Assembly: GCA_009667805.1 (NCBI GenBank)
Contig: RXON01001492.1
Coordinates: 1 to 64,000 of the forward strand
Length of the DNA stretch: 64,000 nt
Source of the DNA: Leptobrachium leishanense
Taxonomy: Eukaryota; Chordata; Amphibia; Anura; Megophryidae
Direction of reading: 5' to 3'
This document shows positions 1 to 10,455 of the stretch, one piece after another (within the stretch, counting starts at the first letter, position 1; each line of letters opens with the position of its first letter). Both the position numbers and the translations under genes were made by a program. Below the pieces are notes generated by a model that had not been told where the DNA came from, ran no database searches, and saw only the letters and a program-made list of their open reading frames with translations.

Positions 1-1430
1 AAGGCATACTTGGAATCGGTGTATGTGTTCACCCTTTTGTTTTCAGATAGTTCTAGACCTTTGGTAAGGGCAATAATTTTAGCTAGTTGAGCAGAAGTGC
101 CATTAGGCAGTGGTTTTGCTTCAATTGTTTCGTCAAGAGTGACTACTGCGTACCCAGCAAATCTCTTTCCATTTTCAACAAAACTGCTTCCATCAGTGAA
201 CAGTTACAAGTCGTATTTGTCTAGGGGTATGTCTTTGAGGTCAGGTCTGCTGCTATATACTTCATCCATTACTTGGAGGCATTCATGTTCATGGTCTTCT
301 GAAGCATCTGGAAGCAATGTAGCAGGATTCAGTGTTGAGATTAGTTCCAGAGGAACTCTTGAGTTTTCACACAGCATGGCTTGGTACTTGGTCATTCTTG
401 CATTGCTGAACCAGTAATTGCCTTTTTGGTCTAGAAGAGTCTGGACTGCATGAGGGACTTTCACAAAGAGTTCTTGGCCTATTGTGAGCTTGTCTGCTTC
501 TGCAACCAGGAGGGCAGTGGTTTCAAGCAACAAAGTCTTTAATTGGGTGACAGCCTCAGTTTGTTCTTCACCCCAAATGAATAGGTCAGGCTCTGCACCT
601 TTGGTGGCTTGGTACAGAGGCTCGGCAATGATGGCAGAGTTGGGGATCCACAGGCGACAGAAGCCTGCAGCTCCCAAGAATTCTCTTACTTGGCAACGAG
701 TCTGTGGTTGAGGGACACGGCAGACTGATTCTTTGCGTTCTGGATTGTACGCATGGTACCTGTAAGTTGAAAGCCTAGGTATTTCACACTGCGTTGGCAG
801 ATTTAGGCCTTTCTTTTAGAAACTTTGTAGCCTGCCTTGCATAAAATACTTAACAGTTCTGTTTGTGGCATTGAAACAATCTTCTTCAGTTGGTGAGGCA
901 AGCAGGAGTTCATGAACATACTGCAATAGGGTAGCTTTGTCTGGCTGAGAGTCTTTGTTCAGCGCTCTCCTGAGGATCGTAAACCTTGAAGGAGGCACGT
1001 CATTTGATGTTTGGAGCCATTCTGGACATTTTCCCGCTGAAAGGCAAACAATGGCTGACTCGCTGGAGCCAAGCCGGAACAGAAGAACGCATCTTTTTAA
1101 ATTAAGTGTAGAATTCTGTGTTGCGGGTATCAGAGCTAGGAGGTTACACTCAATTGGGCCAATCCGTATAAAGTCACTGTGGCAGAATTAACTGCCCTTA
1201 AATCCTGTACAGATGTGAGTTCTTGAGTGCCCTCTTCCTGAACTGGAGCAACGGGGTATTCTGAAGACACACAAAACTTTAGAAAACTGTACTTTAGCAA
1301 GCGTTCAAGGTGGACTTGGATGTGTTGCTGGCTTTTTGTGGGATGTGGTACTGGCACAGCGCCACGGCTATTACCTTTTTTTTTTTTTTTATTCATCTTA
1401 CTTTCAATAATACACATTTTATAACACGTT
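1..1430 (-). pseudogene. Endogenous retrovirus pol fragment (RT to RNase H)
   Basis: Minus-strand translation reads through a gammaretrovirus-like reverse transcriptase and into RNase H. Recognisable pieces, in order, are an RT fingers segment with VQDLRAVN (about 1270-1170), an RT palm segment with LLQYVHELLLA (about 930-890), the connection region (677-204) and an RNase H segment running off the window at position 1 (TDGSS then YTDSKYA). The reading frame is broken by frameshifts between these pieces and by an in-frame stop at the connection/RNase H boundary (near 202). In the palm motif the catalytic aspartate pair is replaced by His-Glu, so the enzyme would be dead. The family is class I (gamma/epsilon-like) by motif similarity. 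It belongs with the gag fragment, PBS and LTR at 3290-5091, all on the same strand and in the expected order. Protease, integrase and env are not seen; the last two would lie beyond the left edge. Confidence 0.85.
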
Positions 1431-2635
1431 TCTCTCTTCTCATCATAAGCAACTTCTTTGTGCATTCCCCATTTTACTTGTCTTTTACTTTCTTATTATC
1501 ACTTACTTATCTTTTCTATTTATTTTACAATTTCTCCAAACTGATCTAACGCCTGCAGTATTTTCCTGAGTTTTCCTCTATATCTGCTGTATCTCTCAGA
1601 CTCCTCTCCTAGAACCTTCCCTCCCACCTTTTCTCCTGTCAGTGTTACTTGTTTGCATAAGGGGGGGGGGTTCAAAGTGGCAACAACCTTTTTTTTTTTA
1701 AATCAGAGTCTCTTACAATAGACTCAAATGCAATTGAGATGTAACAGCACTGTTTTACAAATGTCAACAAACTCTTGCAGCCTATAGCACACAACACATT
1801 CACTTACTGGAGCAAAAATACTGGTACATAAGTCATACTAGATCTTTAAATCAAGCATTTATAACATACCAGAACAAGTGGCAATTCTGCCGAAGACATA
1901 TACACTTAATGAACGACTGTAGCACAGTACGCCACACACTTACAAAAAAAACCGCATGATTAGCACACACAATCAAATCACCTTTTGTCTTAGTTTGAAC
2001 AGACTTCAAACATTCCTCAGTCAAAAACAGGTTTTTTTGTTTCTCTTGCTAATTGCAGGTCTCTTCCTAATTTAGCCTTTTTACTCAATGCTCTCTGAAA
2101 TGTGTTCATTAGAATTCATCCTGTCTTACAATTTTACATTCATTTTAACTATGCATTTTAGGGGTACACCCGAAAAATACAAAACAACGGCTGTACACTG
2201 TACACACCATAATACATATACACACACACACAACAGAGATTTCATACATAGATCATTTTCATTGCAATGCATACAAAACCAAAGAGCATATAAACCCACT
2301 ATACATATATACAGACTGGGCAGCACATCTACATTGCACCATAAACGCAAACACAGCACATATATGCACTTACTGCACAGAGCACATATACACACACAAC
2401 TCTAAATCCATATTCATAACATTTATACACATTTGCTATGTAAATAGCACATACCCACACTGGCTGCAGCCATATATAATACTACTCAGTACACACTCAT
2501 AGTGTATTCGTTCAATGCAACAAATAGCTTCTGTATACATACTGCAAAAGCATATTTACAGGAAACACACACAGCATTTTTTTCTTAAAGCAAACACAAC
2601 ACATATATACAGAGCACATACAATACCTCCATATA
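1431..2635. other. No gene; AT-rich spacer between ERV pieces
   Basis: I see no gene here. The stretch has homopolymer T runs (around 1376-1390 and 1690), a G run near 1660, a short CA run near 2215-2235 and AT-rich sequence with many CACATATA-type words. It lies where the ERV gag-to-protease region would be expected but shows no recognisable gag capsid or protease. Confidence 0.5.
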
Positions 2636-3290
2636 TCATAAAAACATAGAAAATGTTGGCAGATAAGAACCCCTCGGCTCATCCAGTCCGCCCAACCACA
2701 CGGACACTCAACCTGGATCCATCCTCCGTCCAGGACAGCCTCATGCCCATCCCATGCCTGGTCAAATTCAATCACTGTTTTGGCCTCCACCACCTCCACT
2801 GGAAGGCCGCTCCATGCATTCACCACCCTCTCAGTAAAATAATGCTTTTCTGATGTTACTTTTAAACCTTTGCCCCTCTAATCTACGACTATGTCCTCTT
2901 GTTTTGCTACTTTGTTTCCTTTTAAATATACTCCCTTCCTCTACCTTGTGGATTCCTTTACGTATTTAAATGTTTCTATCATATCTCCTCTGTCTCGTCT
3001 TTTTTCCAAGCTGTACATGTTAAGATCATTAACCCTTTCCTGGTAACTTTTCTCCTTCAAGCCGTACACCATTTTAGTAGCCCTTCTCTGAACTCTAAGA
3101 TGTCTATATCCTTCTGGAGATACGGTCTCCAGTACTGCACACAGTACTCCAAGTGAGGTCTCACCAGGGCTCTGTACAGTGGCATGAGCACTTCCCTTTT
3201 CCTACTGCTAATACCTCTCCCTACACAACCAAGCATTCTGCCAGCATTTCCTGCTGCTCTATTACATTGACTACTCCATATATCCATACA
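2636..3290 (-). mobile_element. CR1-type LINE 3' fragment
   Basis: Two minus-strand pieces (3287-3057 and 2826-2640) encode the C-terminal end of a CR1-like non-LTR reverse transcriptase. One has the LYRALVRPHLEYCVQYWRP segment and the other the typical terminal VVNAWSGLPVEVVEAKTV motif. A frameshifted middle joins them. The fragment is 5'-truncated and starts abruptly inside the ERV gag sequence near 3290, so it looks like an insertion into, or a rearrangement with, the provirus. Confidence 0.8.
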
Positions 3291-3553
3291 GGGTATTGAT
3301 CCGGATGCCTTGGGCGTCCAGAGACCACTGAATGAACCTTTTGGATCTCTTCAGGCTCCATTGATCCTTCCTGTGGCCATGAAGGAGAAAGGAGGGGCCA
3401 ATCAACCTCACACAGAACTCGCAGCCTGTTCTTATGCAGCTTCCTCCCATATTGATGAACTGCAAAGAGAGTCTCGAAGTTCTGCAACATATACCCAAGC
3501 GGTGTTTCACCTTTCACAATTTTGTTTCCCTAATGGGATTTGGTGTTTCCCAT
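3291..3553 (-). pseudogene. ERV gag matrix fragment
   Basis: The minus strand has an ATG at 3553-3551 giving a start MGNTKSH, a plausible N-myristoylation signal. It is followed at once by an in-frame TAG stop, after which the frame stays open to about 3290. The open part contains a tryptophan-proline segment and HPDQYPV, which match the layout of a gammaretroviral matrix protein. It is cut off by the CR1 fragment. It lies about 0.8 kb downstream of the PBS, as gag should. The stop and the truncation make it non-functional. Confidence 0.7.
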
Positions 3554-4385
3554 TTCCGCAACTTGGTGACCAGCACCAAGTAATACACAAAAGCACAATC
3601 TGATATTTCACTCAACAATTCTTTTGCGTCCCTAATTCGGTGGCCAAGTCGTGGTCACCCAGCTTGGAATCTCACCTACTATAGGGCCACTCTCGTATTT
3701 GCTTTACCCCGATGGGTGTAGGCGCACGTTCACTCAGTTTCAGTCACCACTCAATATCAGATACAGATAATCCAGTTCAGTACACAATCCTAGCAATACA
3801 GAATATCTAACAGCTAAGCATCCTTTCTTATAGCCAACAGATGTAATTTTTACACAATACATTATAGCTTTAGAAGAGGTAGCTACTCTCTTCTGCCGTG
3901 GGGTACTGGTTTTTTTTTTTTAGGGGTGCACAATTTCCCCCCCTTTTCAGACCCGGGCCACAGCTATTGGAGCACTTCAGACTCCTGGAACACTGCAGGT
4001 TCCTCACATTGAAGCGCTACAGGCTTCCTATCTCTCTAGAGGGCGCCTTCCCCTTTTATCAGGCATACCAGAATACAGACACGGAGATTCAACTGCACAT
4101 TCACTGTTGGCTAATTATTTACACAATCACTCATTATGCTATCAAATACTGAATAATAAAATATATTACCTTGGTCATAGCACAACGGTTTTCCTCCAGG
4201 CCTCGTGCTTCCGTGGGGTCACGGTCGGGGGCGCTACCACGCAACACGTTGAGATCCACAGAGTGCAAGAAGACCTGCAAGGGCGCCGGCAGACAATCAA
4301 CTTTTGATCGGCAGCACGCCCCGACGGAGCCCACGGAGTTGCAGAACACTGCCGTTCTCCTGCTCTCACCGAGCCAGGCCTGCCA
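3554..4385 (-). other. ERV 5' leader region
   Basis: This is the non-coding stretch between the primer-binding site and the gag start, read on the minus strand. Its first part, next to the PBS, resembles the leader of gammaretroviruses. No open reading frame of interest is seen. A packaging signal is expected here from family knowledge but I cannot identify one. Confidence 0.5.
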
Positions 4386-4403
4386 ATCCCGGACGAACCC
4401 CCA
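4386..4403 (-). promoter_or_regulatory. ERV primer-binding site, tRNA-Pro-like
   Basis: The minus strand reads TGGGGGTTCGTCCGGGAT, four bases after the LTR end. This resembles the proline-tRNA primer-binding site used by many gammaretroviruses, with one apparent mismatch. It supports assignment of the provirus to class I. Confidence 0.75.
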
Positions 4404-4407
4404 GAAA

Positions 4408-5091
4408 TGAAGCAGCCATCTGGGTGTAATTCGGGTTAGGAGATTATGACTCGGTGGTAGACAAAGGAGACGGAGGCCTTCTTAAGCAGGAAAAGCATTT
4501 ATTCGGTACCGAGCCTTGAGTCAGGTCTAGCCCAAAAAGACTCAAGTCCCGAGCCAACAGAGAGACAAAGAATTTATACATGGCTTGTAAAAATGCACAC
4601 CTTATTCCCCTCCCAAGTTACCTCCCACTTATCATATCAACCTTCATTATACATATTGGACTTTATTCATCATTTTGCAAGTCAGCAAGGTTCAATTCTA
4701 AAAGAAACGACCCTTGAGCCCACTCTGTATTCTCTGTCTAGTCAATATGGTCATAAAAAAGGAATCATTCTTCCAAAGCAAATATGGCAAGCTATGGGAT
4801 TTACGCATTCCTGCTGTCTAGATATATTAAGCAACTTTTATGGCTTAGAGTTAAAGACCTGGGGGGGGAGAAGAGATAATTCTTCAGTCAGTAGAAATCA
4901 GGTTTATTTGAGGCTACACTTAGCTGTTAGTTAGAGCAGGCAAACTTAGTTGACTCTAGTGAGCACAAAGGGACTGCAGACTTTTAAAACACAAAATGGA
5001 GTTGGTAGCATACCTTGAGCGAACACCAAAATGGCGGATTAGCTGTGTTAGTATATTTCTAAATTAAATCCCAAGAGGTGCTATCTCAACA
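4408..5091 (-). mobile_element. ERV 5' LTR
   Basis: Read on the minus strand, this block starts TGTTGAG and ends GCTTCA, giving the usual TG...CA ends. It has a TATA box (TATAAA, 4578-4573) and, 70 bases downstream, a polyadenylation signal (AATAAA, 4503-4498), so U3, R and U5 can be placed. The PBS follows directly. The far (U3) boundary at 5091 is inferred from the TG end and from the start of a minisatellite just outside it. The matching 3' LTR is not in the window. Confidence 0.7.
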
Positions 5092-5095
5092 TCAC

Positions 5096-5383
5096 CACGT
5101 GCCTCTAACCACACGTCAGAGAGGAACGCGCATGCGCACTGATATCGCCACATGCCTCTAACCACACGTCAGTGAGGAACGCGCATGCGCACTGACATCA
5201 CCACATGCCTCTAACCACACGTCAGTGAGGAACGCGCATGCGCACTGACATCACCACATGCCTCTAACCACACGTCAGTGAGGAACGCGCATGCGCACTG
5301 ACATCACCACATGCCTCTAACCACACGTCAGTGAGGAACGCGCATGCGCACTGACATCACCACATGCCTCTAACCACACGTCA
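5096..5383. repeat. 53-bp minisatellite
   Basis: Five full copies and a partial sixth of a 53-bp unit containing the palindrome GCGCATGCGC and the word CCACACGTCAGTGAGG. Copies are nearly identical, so the array is young or homogenised. It abuts the outer end of the ERV LTR. Confidence 0.95.
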
Positions 5384-5944
5384 AGTGTGTTTAGAGGCAG
5401 TGGTGAAAAATCAGCGAACCGCGAGGAATGTGTATGCGCACTGACGACACTAACATGTTAACCCATGGGTAACCGCACACCATTTAATATTATATAATTA
5501 GCATATTATTAACCCATGGGTAACCGCGCACCATTTAATATTAACACATTAACCCTTGTGTTACTACAAATTATTTGTATCATGTAATTAGTAAATTACC
5601 CCCTGCATGATAGCACATTCTTTATATTATCTATACACACACACACCAAAAGACTGTGTCTCGCTGTGATGTTGCAGAATAGCAGCGGTGCACGGTGACG
5701 GAACGGCCGCTCCAATGTTTATTTGCATTTATTTTTCCTTACATTTCATTGCCCCTGTATATAGGGTAGAAATGAGCCATGCGTCAATCAGGTTCAGCCT
5801 TTCACACATCACCTACTGCTGTTGATCCAAAAGACGCAAAAAAAAAACAGTCTGAAATGCTCGCCAATATGCAACACACTGGAAAAAATTCCTTCTTGAC
5901 CCCAGATGGCGTCAGATTCTCCTTGTATCAAGAAGCTTTTACCC
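5384..5944. other. No gene; short direct repeat
   Basis: No gene is seen. A segment starting AACCCATGGGTAACCGC occurs twice (about 5460 and 5512), followed by TTTAATATTA, giving a direct repeat of about 40 bases. A short CA run lies near 5640. Confidence 0.5.
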
Positions 5945-6190
5945 ACATATTAAATATTATAACCCTTAATATTCTGTGTCTGCAGGAAGTCATCCAGTCG
6001 CTTTTTAAAAGTCTGTACGGACTCTGACCCAACCACCTCAACAGGCAGAGAATTCCACAGCTTTATTGTTCTCACCGTAAAATAACCCTTCCTATGCTTT
6101 AGGCTGAATTTCCTTTCGTTCAGTCTAAATGGGTGACCCCGTGTCCTGTGTATAGTCCTGTTAAATGAATAGGTTCCCACACTATGGTTT
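5945..6190 (-). pseudogene. LINE reverse-transcriptase C-terminal fragment
   Basis: A 76-codon minus-strand frame holds the terminal part of a CR1/L2-type LINE protein. It shows a basic segment with RGHPFRLNERKF, then YFTVRTIKLWNSLPVEVV and a C-terminal FKKRLDDFL. This is a second LINE family, differing from the fragment at 2.6-3.3 kb. It is severely 5'-truncated. Confidence 0.75.
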
Positions 6191-6363
6191 ATAATGACCC
6201 CGGATATATTTATATAAGGTTATCAAACCCCTCCAAGGCCCCGTATATATTTATCTAAAGTTATCAGACCCCTCTGAGGCCCCGTATATATTTATATAAG
6301 GTTATCAAACCCCTCCGAGGCCCGTATATATTTATATAAAGTTATCAGACCCCTCTGAGGCCC
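6191..6363. repeat. 41-bp satellite, left part
   Basis: About four copies of a 41-42-bp unit containing GTATATATTTATATAAAGTT and CTCTGAGGCCCC. The same unit makes the array at 17703-18283, so one array appears to have been split by an 11.3-kb insertion. CCTCTGAGGCCCC is present at both break points, consistent with a 13-bp target duplication. The repeat phase alone cannot exclude independent arrays. Confidence 0.9.
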
Positions 6364-7236
6364 CAAGACAAAAGGAAAAGGAGGTGGTACAAGAAGTACC
6401 GCAGGGCCCTATTACCGAGGGGGACGTAACCCCGAGAACAACCTCGTTTTAAAGCAGAAAGAGATTGGTATACCAACCAATCAATAGGTAATAGGTATAG
6501 CGTTTAAAAAGTAACTTTTAATAGTTTACATCAATAAAATCTCAGATTTACACACATGTAAGGAATATTTGAAAGTCACAATTGCAAAAGGGTACCTGAA
6601 TTACTACTAGCACATCAAGAATCAAATTCCTTAGAAAAAGTACACGCCAGCCAGATTATCACATATAAAGGTTGGCAACCTAAAATAAAGGGATGCTATA
6701 TACCCTGAATTGGCTAGTACAAAATCCAAAACACTGGATTAGTTCATTGGCCACAATGATAGAGGGGGTAGATAGAGGTAGGTTATGCGGTGGATAGCGG
6801 AAATATCGAAAGAGATCTCTCATACATAAAGCACCACCCTGTGCTAACCTCGGCGTTTCGAGCCGCCTACGTTACCCAGCTAGCTAACTCAAAATCAACA
6901 GACAATGCTCCCAACCGGGACGGCACCCATGCAAAAAAAATATGAAGACAAGCAGTTAAAATAGGTCAAACATGGCGCTCAACGCGTTTCGCTGTAAACA
7001 CAGCTTTTTCAAGAGTGGTGCTCTCTACCTGGAGGTCCGTTTATATACACCCAGTCCTTAATGATGAAAAATAGGGGAAAAGCCAACCCTTCATTGTTTC
7101 CGGTATGACGCCGTGCGTCGCATCTAAGGATATACGTCATAATCGAGCGTCAAAAACGGTTGGTTACCATGGTACCAAATATACTATTGTGCAGACCGGC
7201 AAAATTAGCATGAAGACATCTCTATATTAAATCTAT
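6364..7236 (-). mobile_element. Old Penelope-like fragment, inverted
   Basis: No reading frame is seen. On the minus strand the block carries a hammerhead-like 3' motif of Penelope-like elements near 7013-6981 (GCTGT, loop, ACAGC, then GAAACGCG). It lies just inside the split satellite and is the host sequence into which the later Penelope element inserted. Assignment rests on this motif and on similar words (ACGTCATAA, GTTGCCAT-like) on both flanks, so it is tentative. Confidence 0.45.
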
Positions 7237-7252
7237 AACCACTACATAGTGT
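7237..7252. repeat. Target-site duplication of Penelope element, left
   Basis: TATAACCACTACATAG occurs here and again at 14828-14843, exactly flanking the two terminal repeats of the Penelope element. A 16-bp direct duplication at both ends defines the insertion. Confidence 0.85.
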
Positions 7253-7528
7253 TATATCCAGTTACTGCATTTTTTGCTGTATTTTAATTTATAAGGTGTA
7301 CATTACAGGTGCCTTATACAATGTCACCATATACACTGTCGCATCTATACTTACACGGTTTACACCATAAGGGCTTTATTCACTGTCCTTGAGAAACCTA
7401 TTGAAAATAGGAGCTCAAATCACCAGGGGATTTTTCAGACAGATCCACCCATTCTCTTGCGAGGAGCGCCATATAGTGGGACCCCCCCCTTTCGCTTCAC
7501 TATTACGGTAGCAGTCACAGGGCTCTGC
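7253..7528 (+). repeat. Left terminal repeat of Penelope element, part 1
   Basis: Starts TGTTATATCCAGTTACTGC and matches 14463 onward almost base for base. It is cut after GGCTCTGC by the hAT insertion and resumes at 9323-9405, ending CCCCACCCACACC. Confidence 0.88.
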
Positions 7529-7604
7529 CAGTGGCGTAGCGTGGGTTGTCAGCGCCCGGGGCCAGCCAAGAATTGTGCGCCCCCCCCAACCTGTGGACAC
7601 GTTA

Positions 7605-8940
7605 TCGATATTGCCCCAGCTCTCACATGGATATTGCCCCAGCTCTCACATGGATATTGCCCCAGCTATCACATGAATATTGCCCCAGCTCACACATGGA
7701 TATTGCCCCAGCTCACACATGAATATTGCCCCAGCTCTCACATGGATATTGCCCCAGCTCATGGGATTTGCCCCAGCTCTCACATGGATTTGCCCCAGCA
7801 CATGGATTTGCCCCAGCTCATGGATTTACCCCAGCTCATGGGATTTGCCCCAGCTCTCACATGGATTTGCCCCAGCTCTCACATGGATTTGCCCCAGCTC
7901 ACACATGGATATTGCCCCAGTTCACACATGGATATGCCCCAGCTCACACATGGATATGCCCCAGCTCACACATGGATATGCCCCAGCTCACACATGGATT
8001 TGCCCCAGCTCTCACATGGATTTTCCCCAGATCATGGATTTGCCCCAGCTCTCACATGGATTTGCCCCAGCTCTCACATGGATTTGCCCCAGCTCTCTCA
8101 TGGATTTGCCCCAGCTCTCTCATGGATTTGCCCCAGCTCATGGGATTTACCCCAGCTCTCACATGGATTTGCCCCAGCTCTCACATGGATTTGCCCCAGC
8201 TCTCACATGGATTTGCCCCAGCTCTCTCATGGATTTGCCCCAGCTCTCATGGATTTGCCCCAGCTCTCTCATGGATTTGCCCCAGCACATGGATTTGCCC
8301 CAGCTCATGGATTTACCCCAGCTCATGGGATTTGCCCCAGCTCTCACATGGATTTGCCCCAGCTCACACATGGATTTGCCCCAGCTCACACACGGATATG
8401 CCCCAGCTCACACATGGATATGCCCCAGCTCACACATGGATTTGCCCCAGCTCTCACATGGATTTTCCCCAGATCATGGATTTGCCCCAGCTCTCACATG
8501 GATTTGCCCCAGCTCTCACATGGATTTGCCCCAGCTCTCTCATGGATTTGCCCCAGCTCATGGGATTTGCCCCAGCTCTCACATGGATTTGCCCCAGCTC
8601 TCACATGGATTTGCCCCAGCTCTCTCATGGATTTGCCCCAGCTCATGGATTTGCCCCCAGCTCATGGATTTGCCCCACCTCTCTCATGGATTTGCCCCAG
8701 CTCATGGATTTGCCCCAGCTTATGGATTTGCCCCCAGCTCATGGATTTGCCCCCAGCTCTCACATGTATTTGCCCCCAGCTCATGGATTTGCCCCCCAGT
8801 TTACACATGTATTTGCCCCAGCTCATGGATATGCCCCCCAGCTTACACATGTGTTTGCCCCCAGCTCATGGATTTGCCCCCAGCTCATGGATTTGCCCCA
8901 GCTCATGGATTTGCCCCAGCTCTCACCTGGATATTGCTCC
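7605..8940. repeat. Minisatellite, GCCCCAGCTC-type units
   Basis: A tandem array of about 16-23-bp variable units built on GATTTGCCCCAGCTC plus a CTCACATG or ACACATG extension. Long open frames in several phases (such as HGFAPALTWICPSS repeats) are by-products of the unit and not genes. The same units form the array at 50540-51540. Confidence 0.95.
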
Positions 8941-8947
8941 GGCAGGG

Positions 8948-9223
8948 GTTGAGGGGACCCAGATACCGGGCAGCGGGAGTGCCTGCCCGCTGCCCGGTCC
9001 TGAACAGTCCGTCCTGTTCTTGAAGTGGAGGCGGCTGCGTGCGTGCGCAGGTCACGCGGTCCGGCCAGTCAGGTGGTACAGAGACTCAGTACCACCTGAT
9101 TAGCCGGACCACGTGACCGGCTGCGCCTGCACGCAGCCGCATCCCCTTCAAGAACAGGACGGACTGTTCAGGACCGGGCGGCGGGCAGGCACTCCCGCTG
9201 CCCGGTATCTGGGTCCCCTCAAC
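8948..9223. repeat. Large palindrome in hAT element
   Basis: Arms 8948-9079 and 9089-9223 are inverted copies separated by a 9-base loop (AGAGACTCA). Arms run from GTTGAGGGGACCC to GGTGGTAC and back, with a few mismatches and small indels. The sequence is GC-rich and could extrude as a cruciform. A partly deleted version lies at 51552-51745. Confidence 0.9.
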
Positions 9224-9322
9224 CCGCGGGCCAGTTTTAGTGGCGCAAATGCGCCCCTAACAAAACTGCGCCCGGGGCCACGGCCCCCCAGCCCCCCCCC
9301 ACGCTACGCCACTGGGCTCTGC

Positions 9323-9405
9323 TACAACCCCCTATTGGCAGCATACACGCTACTCATTTGCAGACGAACCCGGGAAGCGCCATAAGGGTATCCCCACCCA
9401 CACCA
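9323..9405 (+). repeat. Left terminal repeat of Penelope element, part 2
   Basis: Continues the repeat after the hAT insertion, from TACAACCCCC to CCCACCCACACC, and matches 14749-14827. Confidence 0.85.
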
Positions 9406-9480
9406 TTAATTCAGCTAGCCTTGCAATACCCCGGGCAGCATACCCCCAGTTTGTTACAAAGTACACATCCCTTGCAGATT

Positions 9481-10227
9481 ATGGAATTTAGGAAGAAATT
9501 TGGAAAGCATGGGGAAGATGTCTTCAAGACAGAAGAGACACCCAGCAATCCCTATGAAACTGTGAACACCATGAGAACCCTAGGCAACGAACTTAAAAAA
9601 GAACTTAGATTGAAATGGGAGGTTATAGCTCTCGAAAAATATCTAAAAGATAAGATAATGCCTAGAGGTCTCAGATATACCAAGGGACCAGCGTTCGGTA
9701 AAGAACGGGAATGCTTCCTGGAGAAATGGGGCCTCATGCTAGAGAGCTTTTCCATTAGAATTATAGAGGAAAGAAAAACCAATTTGGAAGAGTGCAATCA
9801 GAATATCAAGGATTCCAACACTAAACTGACCACCACCTCTACAGAAATAGAGATTAAAGACTTCTCAGAAAGAATGGAAGCCTCCTTAGCTAAATTAGAA
9901 AAAGAACTAATAGATAGGAAAAAGAAAAAATATCTTAGGGACGTGGACGACTATAAGAAAGGGAACGTCTGGAAACTTTCACAGACAGAGAAAGATATCC
10001 AGGTAGAGGACGCTGGAGAGGACAAAGAATTCAAGAACGAACGGAGAAATCCTAATCTTAACATCAGATGCCGGGAAGTAAGCCACACACCACGTACACC
10101 TAGAAGACCCCCCCAGGAGAGGCCCCTTCAACAAACCCCAAACCCCCAGATACTCAAGAAGAAAATTTGGAGGAGGATGGGAAGAAGGAAGAGTAGAAAA
10201 CTGGACTTACATCCCCAAAAAATATAA
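9481..10227 (+). CDS. Penelope element N-terminal coding region
   Basis: From an ATG at 9481 the frame is open for about 249 codons and encodes a lysine- and glutamate-rich, probably helical protein segment upstream of the RT. I recognise no catalytic domain in this part. An upstream extension to 9358 is open but lies in the terminal repeat, so 9481 is the more likely start. The frame ends at 10227, and coding similarity resumes in other frames, so this is the first piece of a broken polyprotein. Confidence 0.6.
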   Translation: MEFRKKFGKHGEDVFKTEETPSNPYETVNTMRTLGNELKKELRLKWEVIALEKYLKDKIMPRGLRYTKGPAFGKERECFLEKWGLMLESFSIRIIEERKTNLEECNQNIKDSNTKLTTTSTEIEIKDFSERMEASLAKLEKELIDRKKKKYLRDVDDYKKGNVWKLSQTEKDIQVEDAGEDKEFKNERRNPNLNIRCREVSHTPRTPRRPPQERPLQQTPNPQILKKKIWRRMGRRKSRKLDLHPQKI

Positions 10228-10455
10228 CAGACTTCCCTCACAGAGAAAGGAAGGAAGAAATAAACTAGGAGGGGATAACTATAGGACGCAAAATATCCCA
10301 AGGGACACGTATTACAGAAGGGCCCATCAGAAGGACCGACAATACGGGAATTGGAACACTACAGCGTACCCCCATGAACCTCCATCTAGGAGACACCCGG
10401 ACGAAAGCGCACGTTCAAACACCCTACACCATGAACATAGGAAGATGGATTTTCA

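Larger units (their letters stand above)
7529..9314. mobile_element. Non-autonomous hAT element with internal minisatellite
   Basis: The ends are perfect 17-bp inverted repeats, CAGTGGCGTAGCGTGGG, and the flanks carry an identical 8-bp target duplication GGCTCTGC (7521-7528 and 9315-9322). This is the hAT signature. The inside has no transposase. It is almost wholly a 1.3-kb minisatellite and a 276-bp palindrome. It sits inside the left terminal repeat of the Penelope element and is therefore younger than that insertion. Confidence 0.93.

Noticed and set aside
4386..4403. A tRNA gene fragment
   Set aside because: Position directly after the LTR end and the 18-base length fit a retroviral primer-binding site.
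6191..6363. CRISPR-like regular repeat
   Set aside because: The unit is a continuous tandem satellite without unique spacers, in a vertebrate context.
7457..9103. Long open frames (up to 548 codons) with HGFAPALTWICPSS repeats
   Set aside because: They come from minisatellite units read in several frames and on both strands, and have no conserved domain or splice logic.
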